This document shows, piece after piece, positions 1 to 6,973 of a stretch of DNA of 9,300 bases. A model generated the notes under the pieces. It did no database searches and was not told where the DNA came from. It worked only from the letters and a program-made list of their open reading frames with translations. The stretch spans positions 1 to 9,300 of the forward strand of contig JAQVQN010000067.1 of the NCBI GenBank assembly GCA_028701555.1, in the 5' to 3' direction. Source of the DNA: Kiritimatiellia bacterium. GTDB taxonomy: Bacteria; Verrucomicrobiota; Kiritimatiellia; RFP12; UBA1067. A program made the position numbers and the translations under genes. Positions within the stretch are counted from its first letter, which is position 1. The number at the start of each line of letters is the position of its first letter.

Positions 1-795
1 GTGCTTGCCGCTGTTTTCAACATGTCTGTGGATGTCGGGCAACAGATCCTGCATCAGCTTATATTCCCAAAGCAACTTAAAGGCCTTGCATGACGAATTG
101 TAAGTGAAGAGACGGAAAACCTCCTCGCAGACACGCGGCACAGAGGCGTTCAGGATGTCGGCATGATGTTCATGAATGGCCTTCTGGCTGACCCTGTCGA
201 TGGTGAAATCAAGGCGCGCGGCGAACTTGACAGCGCGCATCATGCGCACAGGATCCTCGCGGAAACGGATGGCAGGGTTGCCGATGCAACGCATGGTCTT
301 GCGCTCCAAGTCTTCCAAACCTCCGACAAAGTCAATGACGCTGAAGGTTTTGATATCATAAAACAGACCATTTACAGTGAAATCGCGTCTTTTGGCGTCT
401 TCTTCCGGGGTTCCGAAGGTGTTATCCTCGGTCTGATAGACGCCGTTGTCAGACTCGCTGCTCTCCGGCTGGCGGCGGAACGTGCTGGTTTCAATTATCT
501 TTCGGCCAAAGACGATGTGGGCCAGCCGGAACCGTTTGCCGATAAGGAAGCAGTTGCGGAAAAGGCGGCGTATCTGATTTGGGCGGGCATCTGTTCCGAT
601 GTCGAAATCTTTAGGTGTGCGACCCAGCAAAAGGTCTCGCACGCTTCCTCCCACAAGATATGCCGTATGCCCGGTATTGGCTAGGCGGTACAGCACTTTC
701 AGTGCGTCAGGGTCGATGTTAGCGCGCGATATGCAGTGTTTGGAGCGTTCCCTGACGACTAGTTTATTCTTTTTTTTGAACAGTGATCGAATCAT
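1..795 (-). CDS. pcnB: Poly(A) polymerase I, N-terminal part (3' end of gene outside window)
   Basis: Template-independent polymerase that adds poly(A) tails to RNA 3' ends and so promotes decay. The visible 265 residues read from ATG at 795 without a stop to base 1. Seen in the sequence: the nucleotidyltransferase signature LVGGSVRDLLLG (residues 47-58), the metal-binding pair D63/D65 in PKDFDIGT, a third acidic residue E102 in IIETSTFR, the RRDFTVNGL motif (136-144) and GNPAIRFREDPVRMMRAVKFAARL. The N-terminal stretch resembling SRANIDPDALKVLYRL and the RNCFLIGKRFRLAHIVFG segment fit PcnB better than the CCA-adding enzymes of the same superfamily. A basic N-terminus (KKKNK) precedes the core. 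A GGGAAG ribosome binding site lies about 10 bases upstream of the ATG. The gene follows prlC on the same strand after 67 bases, so the two may be co-transcribed. The C-terminal arginine-rich region cannot be seen. Confidence 0.93.
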   Translation of the reverse strand, partial: MIRSLFKKKNKLVVRERSKHCISRANIDPDALKVLYRLANTGHTAYLVGGSVRDLLLGRTPKDFDIGTDARPNQIRRLFRNCFLIGKRFRLAHIVFGRKIIETSTFRRQPESSESDNGVYQTEDNTFGTPEEDAKRRDFTVNGLFYDIKTFSVIDFVGGLEDLERKTMRCIGNPAIRFREDPVRMMRAVKFAARLDFTIDRVSQKAIHEHHADILNASVPRVCEEVFRLFTYNSSCKAFKLLWEYKLMQDLLPDIHRHVENSGKH

Positions 796-862
796 GTTTG
801 CTGGTCTTCCCATATGCAGATGTGAATATTGTCGCAAAAATAATGGTTTACAACAACAGTGG

Positions 863-2956
863 TTATTTAAGGCCTGAGTGTCGCAGAAGGGCATCGACGG
901 TCGGGGCCTTGCCACGGAACATTATGAAAATATCGGAGGGGTCGGCCCCGCCGCCAAGCGCAAGCAAAGACGTGCGCAGTCGCATGCCGACATCACACAC
1001 CGCTGTTTCGTTGTCGAGCCCAGCCTCTTCGAAAGCGGCAAAGGCTTCTGCGGAATAAACCTCTGACCATTTATAGCTGTAGTATCCAGCGGCGTAAGCC
1101 CCCGCAAAAATGTGGCTGAAGGAACACAGAAACCGGTCTTCAGGCAAAAGTTTGGCAGGCAAAAAAACAGATGCATTGCTGCGCTTCACTGCGTCGGCAT
1201 CCTGCCATTTAGGGCAAGGGTAGCGGGCATAAAGATCCATGTCGGTTGCGGACAGGAAAATCTGCCGCAGCATGTTGTTGGCGGCAAAATGGTTTTTGGC
1301 GGATACCAGTTTGTTGAAAAGTTCATCTGGCAGCGTTTCGCCCGTTTCCACATGACTACTCAAGAGTTTCAAAGTATCCCGGTGATAACACCAGTTTTCC
1401 ATAAATTGGCTGGCGATTTCGATGGCATCCCACTCTATTCCGTTGACACCAGAAGCCTGCGGATCTTCGACGGTTGTCAGCATGTGCTGCAAGGCGTGGC
1501 CGAATTCATGGAAAAGGGTGGTGATCTCGTTAAAACGCATCAGGGGAGGCTGGCTGTCCACTGGCACGCTCTGATTGCAGACCAGCAGCGCCATCGGCAA
1601 CTGCAGACGGTTATCGGGAGTGCGGTCACGGGTTCGGAAAGCGTTCATCCAGGCCCCGCCGCTTTTTGTGGCCGGTCGGCTGTAGGGGTCAAGGTAGAAA
1701 CATGCCAAAGGCGTGCCGTCTCTGTCGGCGACTTTGAAAAAACGCACATCTTTATGCCATACATCCGCCGCGCCGTCAGCGGCTTTGATTTCGATGCCGA
1801 AAAGGTTCTCGGCCAGCCGGAACATGCCGTCTAAGACGCGGGGAAAGGGGAAGAACCGGCTGAGTTCCTCCTCGCTGTAACCGTAAAGAGCTTCGCGTTG
1901 TCTCTCGGCCCAGAAGGGCATATCCCAGGGTTGGAGCAGTTCGGCATCGAACCCAGATGAGTGCGCGAAATCGGTTAGATCGGCGATTTCGCGCGTGCCT
2001 TTAGCGCGTGAAGCCGCGGCAAGCTCCGCAATCAACCCGTCAACCGCTGTAATCGTCTTGGCGCATTTTTCAGTGAGGCTGAGATCGGCATAAGTGGGGT
2101 AGCCCAGCAAGGCGGCGAGTTCATGCCGTAGTGTGACAACTCTTTCGATCAAGGGTGTGTTGTCACAGGGTCCGAAGGAGGCTCTGGCTATATACGCCCT
2201 GTAAAGCTGCTCCCTAGCCTGCCTGTTGCGGCTGTGCTTCATAAAAGGCAGGTAAACCGCGCTGTCTAGCGTGATTTTCCATGGACCCTGGCCTTGCGCT
2301 GCCGGTTCATGCGCGGCGTTGTCTTTCCGTGCAGCCATTTCGGTCACCGCCAAGAGTGACGGTGGCAAACCCTCCACTTCTGCCCGTGTGGTGAGCAGCA
2401 GGGAAAATGATTTTGTGGCGTCCAGCAAGTTATTGGAGAACTTGGTCGCCAGTGCGGCAAGCTCGTTCTGAACGACGTTGAAACGCGCTCTTGCGGACGG
2501 CGGCAGCCCGACGCCCGCCAGTTCAGCACTTCTGATGGCTTGATCCAAAATGCGCCGCTGCACAGGCGAAAGCGAATCATTGTCGAGGTCATGTTTACGC
2601 AAGGCCAGATAGTTGTCGTAAAACGTCCGGCTTTGGTTGACGCGCAGCGCGAAAGCGACGATCTCCGGCTGCACATTCTGATGAATTTCACGCCAAGCAT
2701 CGTCGTTCATTACAGAAAGCATATGGCAGAGCATGGTCCATGCGTCATGTAAGGAATAGCAGGCGTCATAGAGGGGGCGCATAAGGCCTGGCCAGCTTGG
2801 CACGGCATGCAGCTCCAGGGCATCTACTGCAGCATTGGCCTCGCTGACAAGGGTTTCAAAAGCCGTTGCGGCGTTTTGCGGTGTCATCCGTCCGAATTCG
2901 GGATGATAAGGTATTTTATAAAAAGGTGACATTTTCAATGGGGAGCGTTTTAACAT
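863..2956 (-). CDS. prlC: Oligopeptidase A, M3A family zinc metallopeptidase
   Basis: Cytoplasmic zinc endopeptidase that cleaves short peptides, in E. coli including cleaved signal peptides. It is 697 residues, close to the usual length of about 680. Zinc site: HEFGH at 483-487 (H483, E484, H487) with the third ligand E513 in WDAIEIASQFMENW, the M3A arrangement. Substrate-loop signature FSHIFAGAYAAGYYSYKW at 613-630, with H615, Y621 and Y625/Y626 as likely substrate contacts. There is no signal peptide. The C-terminal pattern FRGKAPTVDALLRHSGLK matches OpdA/PrlC endings. The start is uncertain: ATG 2956 is the longest choice, but ATG 2932 (residue 9, MSPFYKIP) aligns better with how homologues begin, and neither has a clear Shine-Dalgarno. 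Upstream lies a heptamer repeat array and then the TPR gene on the same strand. Related Dcp and thimet-type members share the motifs, so the exact subfamily name is less certain than the family. Confidence 0.94.
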   Translation of the reverse strand: MLKRSPLKMSPFYKIPYHPEFGRMTPQNAATAFETLVSEANAAVDALELHAVPSWPGLMRPLYDACYSLHDAWTMLCHMLSVMNDDAWREIHQNVQPEIVAFALRVNQSRTFYDNYLALRKHDLDNDSLSPVQRRILDQAIRSAELAGVGLPPSARARFNVVQNELAALATKFSNNLLDATKSFSLLLTTRAEVEGLPPSLLAVTEMAARKDNAAHEPAAQGQGPWKITLDSAVYLPFMKHSRNRQAREQLYRAYIARASFGPCDNTPLIERVVTLRHELAALLGYPTYADLSLTEKCAKTITAVDGLIAELAAASRAKGTREIADLTDFAHSSGFDAELLQPWDMPFWAERQREALYGYSEEELSRFFPFPRVLDGMFRLAENLFGIEIKAADGAADVWHKDVRFFKVADRDGTPLACFYLDPYSRPATKSGGAWMNAFRTRDRTPDNRLQLPMALLVCNQSVPVDSQPPLMRFNEITTLFHEFGHALQHMLTTVEDPQASGVNGIEWDAIEIASQFMENWCYHRDTLKLLSSHVETGETLPDELFNKLVSAKNHFAANNMLRQIFLSATDMDLYARYPCPKWQDADAVKRSNASVFLPAKLLPEDRFLCSFSHIFAGAYAAGYYSYKWSEVYSAEAFAAFEEAGLDNETAVCDVGMRLRTSLLALGGGADPSDIFIMFRGKAPTVDALLRHSGLK

Positions 2957-2972
2957 AGTTGAATCCGCACCC

Positions 2973-3014
2973 GAGTTAGTAGTTAAGAGTTAGTAGTTAA
3001 GAGTTAGTAGGTAA
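2973..3014. repeat. Tandem heptanucleotide array, three 14-bp units
   Basis: Three head-to-tail copies of GAGTTAGTAGTTAA (2973-2986, 2987-3000, 3001-3014; the last has one T-to-G change), followed by a partial copy GAGTTG. Each 14-mer is two diverged 7-mers, so the basic period is 7. It lies in the 79-base gap between the TPR gene stop and the prlC start. A mobile or slippage origin cannot be told from the sequence alone. Confidence 0.9.
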
Positions 3015-3035
3015 GAGTTGTTGTTTGCTAAAGAA

Positions 3036-4526
3036 TCAAGGCGTTGGTTCAGGCACCTGGGCGCCGTGACGGCGTAGTTTCTCGGCGACTGACGGTTGAG
3101 GGTCAAACTTGTAGCTTTGGGTCCAGAAGTCCACGGCTTCGCCGTCGCGACCGACTGACAACAGGGCATCTCCAACATGATCCAGAATCACAGGCTCCTC
3201 ATTGTCGTTTTCGGCGGCTTTCAGCAGATATTGCAGCGCCTCGTAAAAGCGCCCCTCTTTATAAAGCACCCAGCCTTTGGTGTCCAGATATGCCGCGTTT
3301 TGCGGCTGGTCTGCCAGGGCGGCATTTATCAATTCCGTCGCTTCCACAAGGTTTACACCTTGTTCAGCCCACATGTAGGCCATAAAGTTTTGGAGTTCAT
3401 GTGAGTGCGGGTGTGAGGCCAACGCGCGCTTGAGCCATGCCTCAGTCGCCGGCAAGGCCTTTTGACTTTCCAGCAGCGATGCCAGCCAGAGATAGAACCC
3501 GGCTTCAGGGAAATAGCCTTCCCGCATACGCATGGCGTAAACGTCCTCCAGAATTCTAATAGCAGCTTCTTTGTCTCCAAGTGCCTGATGCGCGGCGGCC
3601 AGAATCATCCTGTCAACGCAGGTAGCAGAAGGCTGTGAAGCCTTTTTGGCCAAAGCTTCGACAGCGTCTGGCATGCCGGACCATATCGTGCCTAGTCGGA
3701 TAAGCGGGGCATGCTCGGCCTCGTTCTCGCGATAGGCTTCCAGCAGGCATGAAACGGCCTTATTGGTATGCCCGAGATTAAGCCAGCATTCTGCGGCAAG
3801 GTTGTTAAGCGCGGCACGCATTTTGGGATCTTCGCGCAGATCGATGGCTGTTTGAATGCAAGCGATGGCCGTGTCTTGGTGTTCTGCATCACGGCTGAAA
3901 TGCACAGCCCAATGCACCGGCAAGGTGGCGCTGTCATCATCGTTGAATCGTACGTGTTGCTCCCGCATCAGCTCCAGCGCTTTATCAGTCTGTCCGGAGA
4001 GGAAATACAGGCGTATCAACACCTGGGCTATTTCACGGTTCTCGGGCTGTGCGTCGAGCAGGTGGCGGCAGTGCCTCGCGGCGTCGGCCGGGCGGTCGGC
4101 GGCATCCGCGACGCGGGCAGCGACTAAGCGTAGTTCCTGCTCGCCCTGATTGCGACGCAGGAACTGCTCCAAGCTTTCGAGCGCCTCGCCTAAAAGTTCA
4201 CGCTCAAAAAGGTTATTGGCTATAACTGCGGCTATCTTGGGATTGTCCGGATCAAGTCTGGCGGCGTGGCTGAAAGCGTCGAAAGCGGCTTTTTTCGATG
4301 CGTTAGTGTCGCTTCCGTCGCCGCCAGCCTCAAGCATCACGCCCTGCGCGTACAGCGCCAAGGCCCCGGCCTGTCGTGCCTCGTGGTCAGCAAGTGCAAA
4401 CTGAGGAGGCCCGGACGTTGAGTTGCGGAAGGCGCAGCCGGCAAAAAGAACCGGTAAAAGGAAAAGATACAGGAGCAAACAATTACCCTCCAACCGCTGC
4501 CATGAGTGGGGTCGGAACGAGGGCAT
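3036..4526 (-). CDS. TPR-repeat lipoprotein
   Basis: Predicted lipid-anchored scaffold protein of 496 residues. The N-terminus has positive residues (R5, R11), then a hydrophobic run CLLLYLFLLPVLFAGC. The lipobox LFAGC at 27-31 makes C31 the probable lipidated cysteine. From about residue 50 onward the protein is helical with repeated TPR-like units. The clearest are DPDNPKIAAVIANNLF-type (91-120), ENREIAQVLIRLYFLSGQTDKALEL (162-186), MAYMWAEQGVNLVEATELINAAL (381-403), AAYLDTKGWVLYKEGRFYEALQYLLKAAE (412-440) and PVILDHVGDALLSVGRDGEAVDFWTQSYK (445-473). The last three form the tandem block common in lipoprotein-type TPR proteins. TPRs normally mediate protein-protein contacts; no catalytic residues are visible and no partner can be named. 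The start is well supported: CAGGAG at 4534-4539 with a 7-base spacer to ATG 4526. It lies between the bS22-like gene and prlC on the same strand. Confidence 0.88.
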   Translation of the reverse strand: MPSFRPHSWQRLEGNCLLLYLFLLPVLFAGCAFRNSTSGPPQFALADHEARQAGALALYAQGVMLEAGGDGSDTNASKKAAFDAFSHAARLDPDNPKIAAVIANNLFERELLGEALESLEQFLRRNQGEQELRLVAARVADAADRPADAARHCRHLLDAQPENREIAQVLIRLYFLSGQTDKALELMREQHVRFNDDDSATLPVHWAVHFSRDAEHQDTAIACIQTAIDLREDPKMRAALNNLAAECWLNLGHTNKAVSCLLEAYRENEAEHAPLIRLGTIWSGMPDAVEALAKKASQPSATCVDRMILAAAHQALGDKEAAIRILEDVYAMRMREGYFPEAGFYLWLASLLESQKALPATEAWLKRALASHPHSHELQNFMAYMWAEQGVNLVEATELINAALADQPQNAAYLDTKGWVLYKEGRFYEALQYLLKAAENDNEEPVILDHVGDALLSVGRDGEAVDFWTQSYKFDPQPSVAEKLRRHGAQVPEPTP

Positions 4527-4641
4527 TGTTTTACTCCTGCTTAAAATAGTTAATCCGTGCCAGGCAAGCCTGGCACGGCAACTTAAGATCCCCGAAAAAA
4601 CAAAGGACAGTACTCCGGGGGTCGCGTAACGCCGCGCCAGC
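4527..4641 (-). other. Gap between bS22-like gene and TPR gene
   Basis: This 115-base gap holds a 24-base perfect inverted repeat (4555-4578). It also holds a weaker, long-loop inverted pair, GATCCCCG at 4587-4594 against CGGGGGTC at 4616-4623, whose minus-strand loop contains a run of T. AT-rich sequence precedes the CAGGAG ribosome binding site of the TPR gene. I see no convincing promoter and no further reading frame. Confidence 0.5.
4555..4578 (-). terminator. Perfect 11-bp stem-loop, possible terminator or processing site
   Basis: CCGTGCCAGGC and GCCTGGCACGG form an 11-bp perfect inverted repeat with only two unpaired bases (AA on the plus strand) between the arms. Read on the minus strand it follows the bs22-like gene by 63 bases and is followed by AT-rich sequence (ATTAACTATTTT) rather than a clean T run. 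A canonical intrinsic terminator is therefore not certain. It ends 15 bases before the TPR gene's ribosome binding site and could equally be an mRNA-stabilising or processing structure. The stem is certain; its role is inferred. Confidence 0.5.
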
Positions 4642-4731
4642 TTACTTGTTCTTGTGACGTTGAGATTTAATGCGTTTGCGGTATTTGTGTTTAGACATCT
4701 TTGCGCGGCGCTTTTTCTTTATGGAACCCAC
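4642..4731 (-). CDS. bS22-like / AURKAIP1-COX24 domain small basic ribosomal-type protein (29 aa)
   Basis: A 29-residue, almost wholly basic peptide starting at GTG: MGSIKKKRRAKMSKHKYRKR and then IKSQRHKNK. The pattern MGSxxKKRRxKMxKxKxRKxxxxxRHK is that of the tiny AURKAIP1/COX24-domain proteins of bacteria. In actinobacteria a protein of this pattern has been seen as the small-subunit ribosomal protein bS22; in mitochondria the domain is found in the small subunit. The role is therefore probably ribosome binding in the cytoplasm, by family analogy. Start choice: AGGAG at 4739-4743 lies 7 bases before GTG 4731. The internal ATG would leave only 18 residues and lose the conserved MGS start. 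It is 56 bases downstream of hisG on the same strand, with a stem-loop in the gap. Confidence 0.87.
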   Translation of the reverse strand: MGSIKKKRRAKMSKHKYRKRIKSQRHKNK

Positions 4732-4738
4732 GTTTTTT

Positions 4739-4743
4739 CTCCT
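4739..4743 (-). promoter_or_regulatory. Ribosome binding site fixing the GTG start of the bS22-like gene
   Basis: AGGAG (within CCAGGAG on the minus strand) is followed by the 7-base spacer AAAAAAC and then GTG. It is the strongest Shine-Dalgarno near this small gene and shows that the reading frame starts at the non-ATG codon. Confidence 0.85.
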
Positions 4744-4749
4744 GGAATT

Positions 4750-4778
4750 GCGTTTGTGCCTGGGTCAGGCGTAAACGC
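4750..4778 (-). promoter_or_regulatory. Stem-loop between hisG and the bS22-like gene
   Basis: On the minus strand GCGTTT-AC-GCCTG-ACC-CAGGC-AC-AAACGC: a 6-bp outer stem, a symmetric AC/AC internal loop, a 5-bp inner stem and a 3-base loop. It starts 9 bases after the hisG stop and ends 4 bases before the CCAGGAG ribosome binding site. No T run follows it on the minus strand, so it is unlikely to be a hisG terminator. Placement suggests an effect on translation or processing of the small gene's message. On the plus strand GGTTTTTG follows it, but no plus-strand gene lies upstream to need a terminator. Confidence 0.6.
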
Positions 4779-4787
4779 GGTTTTTGT

Positions 4788-5657
4788 TCAAAAAATCACT
4801 TTGTTCAAAGGCAGTTCGATAATGCCTTCCGCGCCAGCGGCGCGCAGAGGCGGAATGATATCCCGTACAACCTTCTCTTCCACTACAGACTCGACCGCAT
4901 ACCAATCGGCATCGTGGAGCTTGTTGATCGTTGGGGCATGCAGTGAAGGCAGTATGGAGGAGACCTCGTTCAATTTGGCGGACGGCACATTGAGTTTAAG
5001 GAGGACTCTGGACTCAGCAGCCAGAGCGCCTTGCAGCAACATGGCGATCTGCGCGATCTTGGCGCGCTTCTCCGGAACTTCCCAAGCCTTGTTGTTGGCG
5101 ATCAGCCTGGTGGTTGAGGTAAGGATGGTGTCGACAATGCGTAGGTCATTGGCGCGCAGTGATGATCCGGTTTCGGTCAGCTCAACAATGGCGTCCACCA
5201 ACTCCGGCGCTTTAACCTCTGTCGCGCCCCACGAAAACTCGACTTCGGCTTGCACCCCGTGTTGCTCAAGGTAACGGCGTGTCAACCCCACGGCTTCGGT
5301 GGCTATGCGCTTGCCCTGAAGATCCTTGACGCTCTGGATAGTTGAACCGTTGGGCACTGCCAAAACCCAGCGCACTGGGCGCGAGGTGGCTTTCGAGTAG
5401 CACATCTCAGAGACTTCTTGCACATCCGAATTGTTTTCGTAGATCCAGTCAAAGCCTGTTATTCCAGCATCCAGCAGCCCCAGTTCGACATAACGCGAAA
5501 TCTCTTGCGGTCGTATCAGGCGGCACTGCAAGTCAGGATCATCAACACTGGGAACATAAGACCGCGCCCCGGCTTTGATATTGAAGCCGGCTTTTCGCAT
5601 CATGTTGAAGGTTGCTTCCTGCAAACTCCCTTTGGGCACGCCCAAAATCACTGGCAT
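4788..5657 (-). CDS. hisG: ATP phosphoribosyltransferase (long form), first step of histidine synthesis
   Basis: Catalyses ATP + PRPP to phosphoribosyl-ATP, the committed step of histidine biosynthesis, in the cytoplasm. It is 289 residues, the long form that does not need HisZ. Visible: N-terminal GVPKGSLQEAT (6-16), LLDAGITGFDWI (61-72), the GLTRRYLEQHG region (124-134) and the PRPP-loop region DAIVELTETGSSLRANDLR (155-173, with E162, T163, G164). The C-terminal ACT-like regulatory domain spans about 213-289 (begins near ESRVLLKLNVP and includes GAEGIIELPLNKVI) and is the usual site of histidine feedback inhibition. ATG 5657 has an AAGG ribosome binding site 9 bases upstream. It is first in a minus-strand run and is followed by the bS22-like gene 56 bases on. 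No other his gene is visible, so the pathway genes seem dispersed. Confidence 0.95.
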   Translation of the reverse strand: MPVILGVPKGSLQEATFNMMRKAGFNIKAGARSYVPSVDDPDLQCRLIRPQEISRYVELGLLDAGITGFDWIYENNSDVQEVSEMCYSKATSRPVRWVLAVPNGSTIQSVKDLQGKRIATEAVGLTRRYLEQHGVQAEVEFSWGATEVKAPELVDAIVELTETGSSLRANDLRIVDTILTSTTRLIANNKAWEVPEKRAKIAQIAMLLQGALAAESRVLLKLNVPSAKLNEVSSILPSLHAPTINKLHDADWYAVESVVEEKVVRDIIPPLRAAGAEGIIELPLNKVIF

Positions 5658-5699
5658 AATCGTCTACCTTATTTCTTTTGCTTAGTTAGAAAGTATGTA

Positions 5700-5728
5700 A
5701 TATTATCTAATTCTTACTCGGGTATCAA
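5700..5728 (-). promoter_or_regulatory. Predicted sigma-70-type promoter for hisG
   Basis: On the minus strand TTGATA (5723-5728), a 17-base spacer and TAATAT (5700-5705) would start transcription near 5692, about 35 bases before the hisG ATG. An alternative -10, GATAAT (5702-5707), overlaps with a 15-base spacer. The gap 5658-5799 is divergent and AT-rich. A plus-strand -10-like TATTAT at 5759-5764 could serve the glycosyltransferase gene but has no good -35. Confidence 0.5.
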
Positions 5729-5785
5729 GCCAGTGGGGAATATTTTTTAATCTACTGCTATTATCGGCCATTTTGGGTGACTTTC

Positions 5786-5790
5786 GGAGG
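5786..5790 (+). promoter_or_regulatory. Ribosome binding site fixing the GTG start of the glycosyltransferase
   Basis: GGAGG at 5786-5790 is 9 bases before GTG 5800. The same frame is open upstream to TTG 5773, but that codon has no Shine-Dalgarno and would place this GGAGG inside the coding region. Confidence 0.8.
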
Positions 5791-5799
5791 TTAAGTCGA

Positions 5800-6963
5800 G
5801 TGATCTGCATTTTACAGGTTCTGGAGGCGGCCGAAGGCGGCGCAAGGCGTCATTTGCGGGACTTGGCCGACGCGCTCGATCCTTCGGAATTCAGTTTGGA
5901 GATGGCTGTCTCCTGCCGTCGCGACCCTGATTTCCGTAAAGACCTAGAGGGATACGAGTCGCGAGGGATCAGGGTTCACGAGATTCCGATGCGACGCCGC
6001 GTCGCGCCTTTGCATGACCTTTGGAGCTTTGCGCGTCTGGTCGCCTGCATAAGAGCGGTGCGGCCGGATGTTGTGCACGCGCACAGCTCAAAGGCAGGGG
6101 TTCTGGCGCGACTGGCAGGCAGGATTTGCGGCGTTCCGGTGGTCTATACTGCGCACGGACTGCCTTTCCTTATGCGATGCAACAGTGCCTCGCGTCGCTT
6201 TTACAGGTTCGTTGAACGTTCCCTTGCGGGCTGCACCCATTCATTTATCGCGGTGTCCGGCGAGGAATATCAGGCGGCATTGTCGATAGGGCATCCACCG
6301 GAACGCGTGCGGCTGATCCCTAACGGCATAAAGTCCTTTGACGCGGGCGAGGTGATTGTCCGTGACTCCGGGGTGTTGCAGGTCGGGTTTTTCGGCAGGC
6401 TCTCGCCGCAGAAAGCACCGGAATTGCTTATAGAGTCTGCTGCGGAAGTAGCGGCGCATCTCCCGCAGACATCATTCACAATCTACGGCGACGGAGAGCT
6501 GAGGCCGAAACTAGCGAATCGGATCGCGCGGCTGGGGCTGTCGGCACATGTGCGTCTTGCCGGGGCGTTCGAGCAGGGCGCGGCCGTATCGCTAATGAGG
6601 ATGATGGATGTTGTTGCGATTCCATCGCTTTGGGAGGGGTGCCCCTATGTGGTGATGGAAGCTTTTCAGGCAGGAGTGCCGGTGGTGGCCGCGCGAGTGG
6701 GCGGCATAAGCGATCTGATTGTCGACGGGGTCAATGGCGTATTGATTGAGGCTGGCAGCACCGAATCTCTGTGCGACGGTTTGTTGCGGATGTTGCGCGA
6801 TGCAGGTCTGAGGGGCAGGCTGGCCCGGCGCGGCCGTGAAGATCTGGCCCGACACACTTTGGAACAGATGACGCAGGCTGTCGGGACGGTCTACAGACAG
6901 GCGGCGGGGCTGGTAAAACAACAGCGCGTATCCCGCCGTAACGGGACACGCGCAGAAAACTAA
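5800..6963 (+). CDS. GT4-family (GT-B fold) glycosyltransferase
   Basis: Retaining glycosyltransferase that probably transfers a sugar from a nucleotide-sugar donor to a surface glycan or lipid acceptor; donor and acceptor cannot be told. It is 387 residues from GTG 5800. N-terminal Rossmann half: ICILQVLEAAEGGARRHL (glycine loop near residues 9-14), VVHAHSSKAGVLARL (91-105) and VVYTAHGLPF (114-123). C-terminal half: GFFGRLSPQKAPELLIES (196-213), FTIYGDGELR (226-235) and the donor-site motif PSLWEGCPYVVMEAFQAGVPVVA (275-297), with E280 and E288 forming the EX7E pair. There is no signal peptide or membrane segment, so it is likely cytoplasmic or membrane-peripheral; the tail is basic (QQRVSRRNGTR). 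It stands alone on the plus strand between hisG and the yggT group, with no polysaccharide neighbours visible. It converges with the 78-residue gene, with 10 bases between stops. Confidence 0.92.
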   Translation: MICILQVLEAAEGGARRHLRDLADALDPSEFSLEMAVSCRRDPDFRKDLEGYESRGIRVHEIPMRRRVAPLHDLWSFARLVACIRAVRPDVVHAHSSKAGVLARLAGRICGVPVVYTAHGLPFLMRCNSASRRFYRFVERSLAGCTHSFIAVSGEEYQAALSIGHPPERVRLIPNGIKSFDAGEVIVRDSGVLQVGFFGRLSPQKAPELLIESAAEVAAHLPQTSFTIYGDGELRPKLANRIARLGLSAHVRLAGAFEQGAAVSLMRMMDVVAIPSLWEGCPYVVMEAFQAGVPVVAARVGGISDLIVDGVNGVLIEAGSTESLCDGLLRMLRDAGLRGRLARRGREDLARHTLEQMTQAVGTVYRQAAGLVKQQRVSRRNGTRAEN

Positions 6964-6973
6964 AAGAATGTGG

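Noticed and set aside
163..684. Plus-strand 173-residue frame
   Set aside because: Shadow of pcnB on the opposite strand; pcnB carries all the family motifs, while this frame shows none.
1112..1834. Plus-strand 240-residue frame
   Set aside because: Lies antisense inside prlC, covering the zinc-site codons; no recognisable domain or ribosome binding site.
4654..5274. Plus-strand 206-residue frame
   Set aside because: Antisense to hisG and to the bS22-like gene; Ser-rich composition typical of a shadow frame.
5773..5799. TTG start giving the glycosyltransferase nine extra residues
   Set aside because: GGAGG at 5786-5790 fits the GTG at 5800, and the family normally begins right before the first beta strand (ICILQVLEAA).
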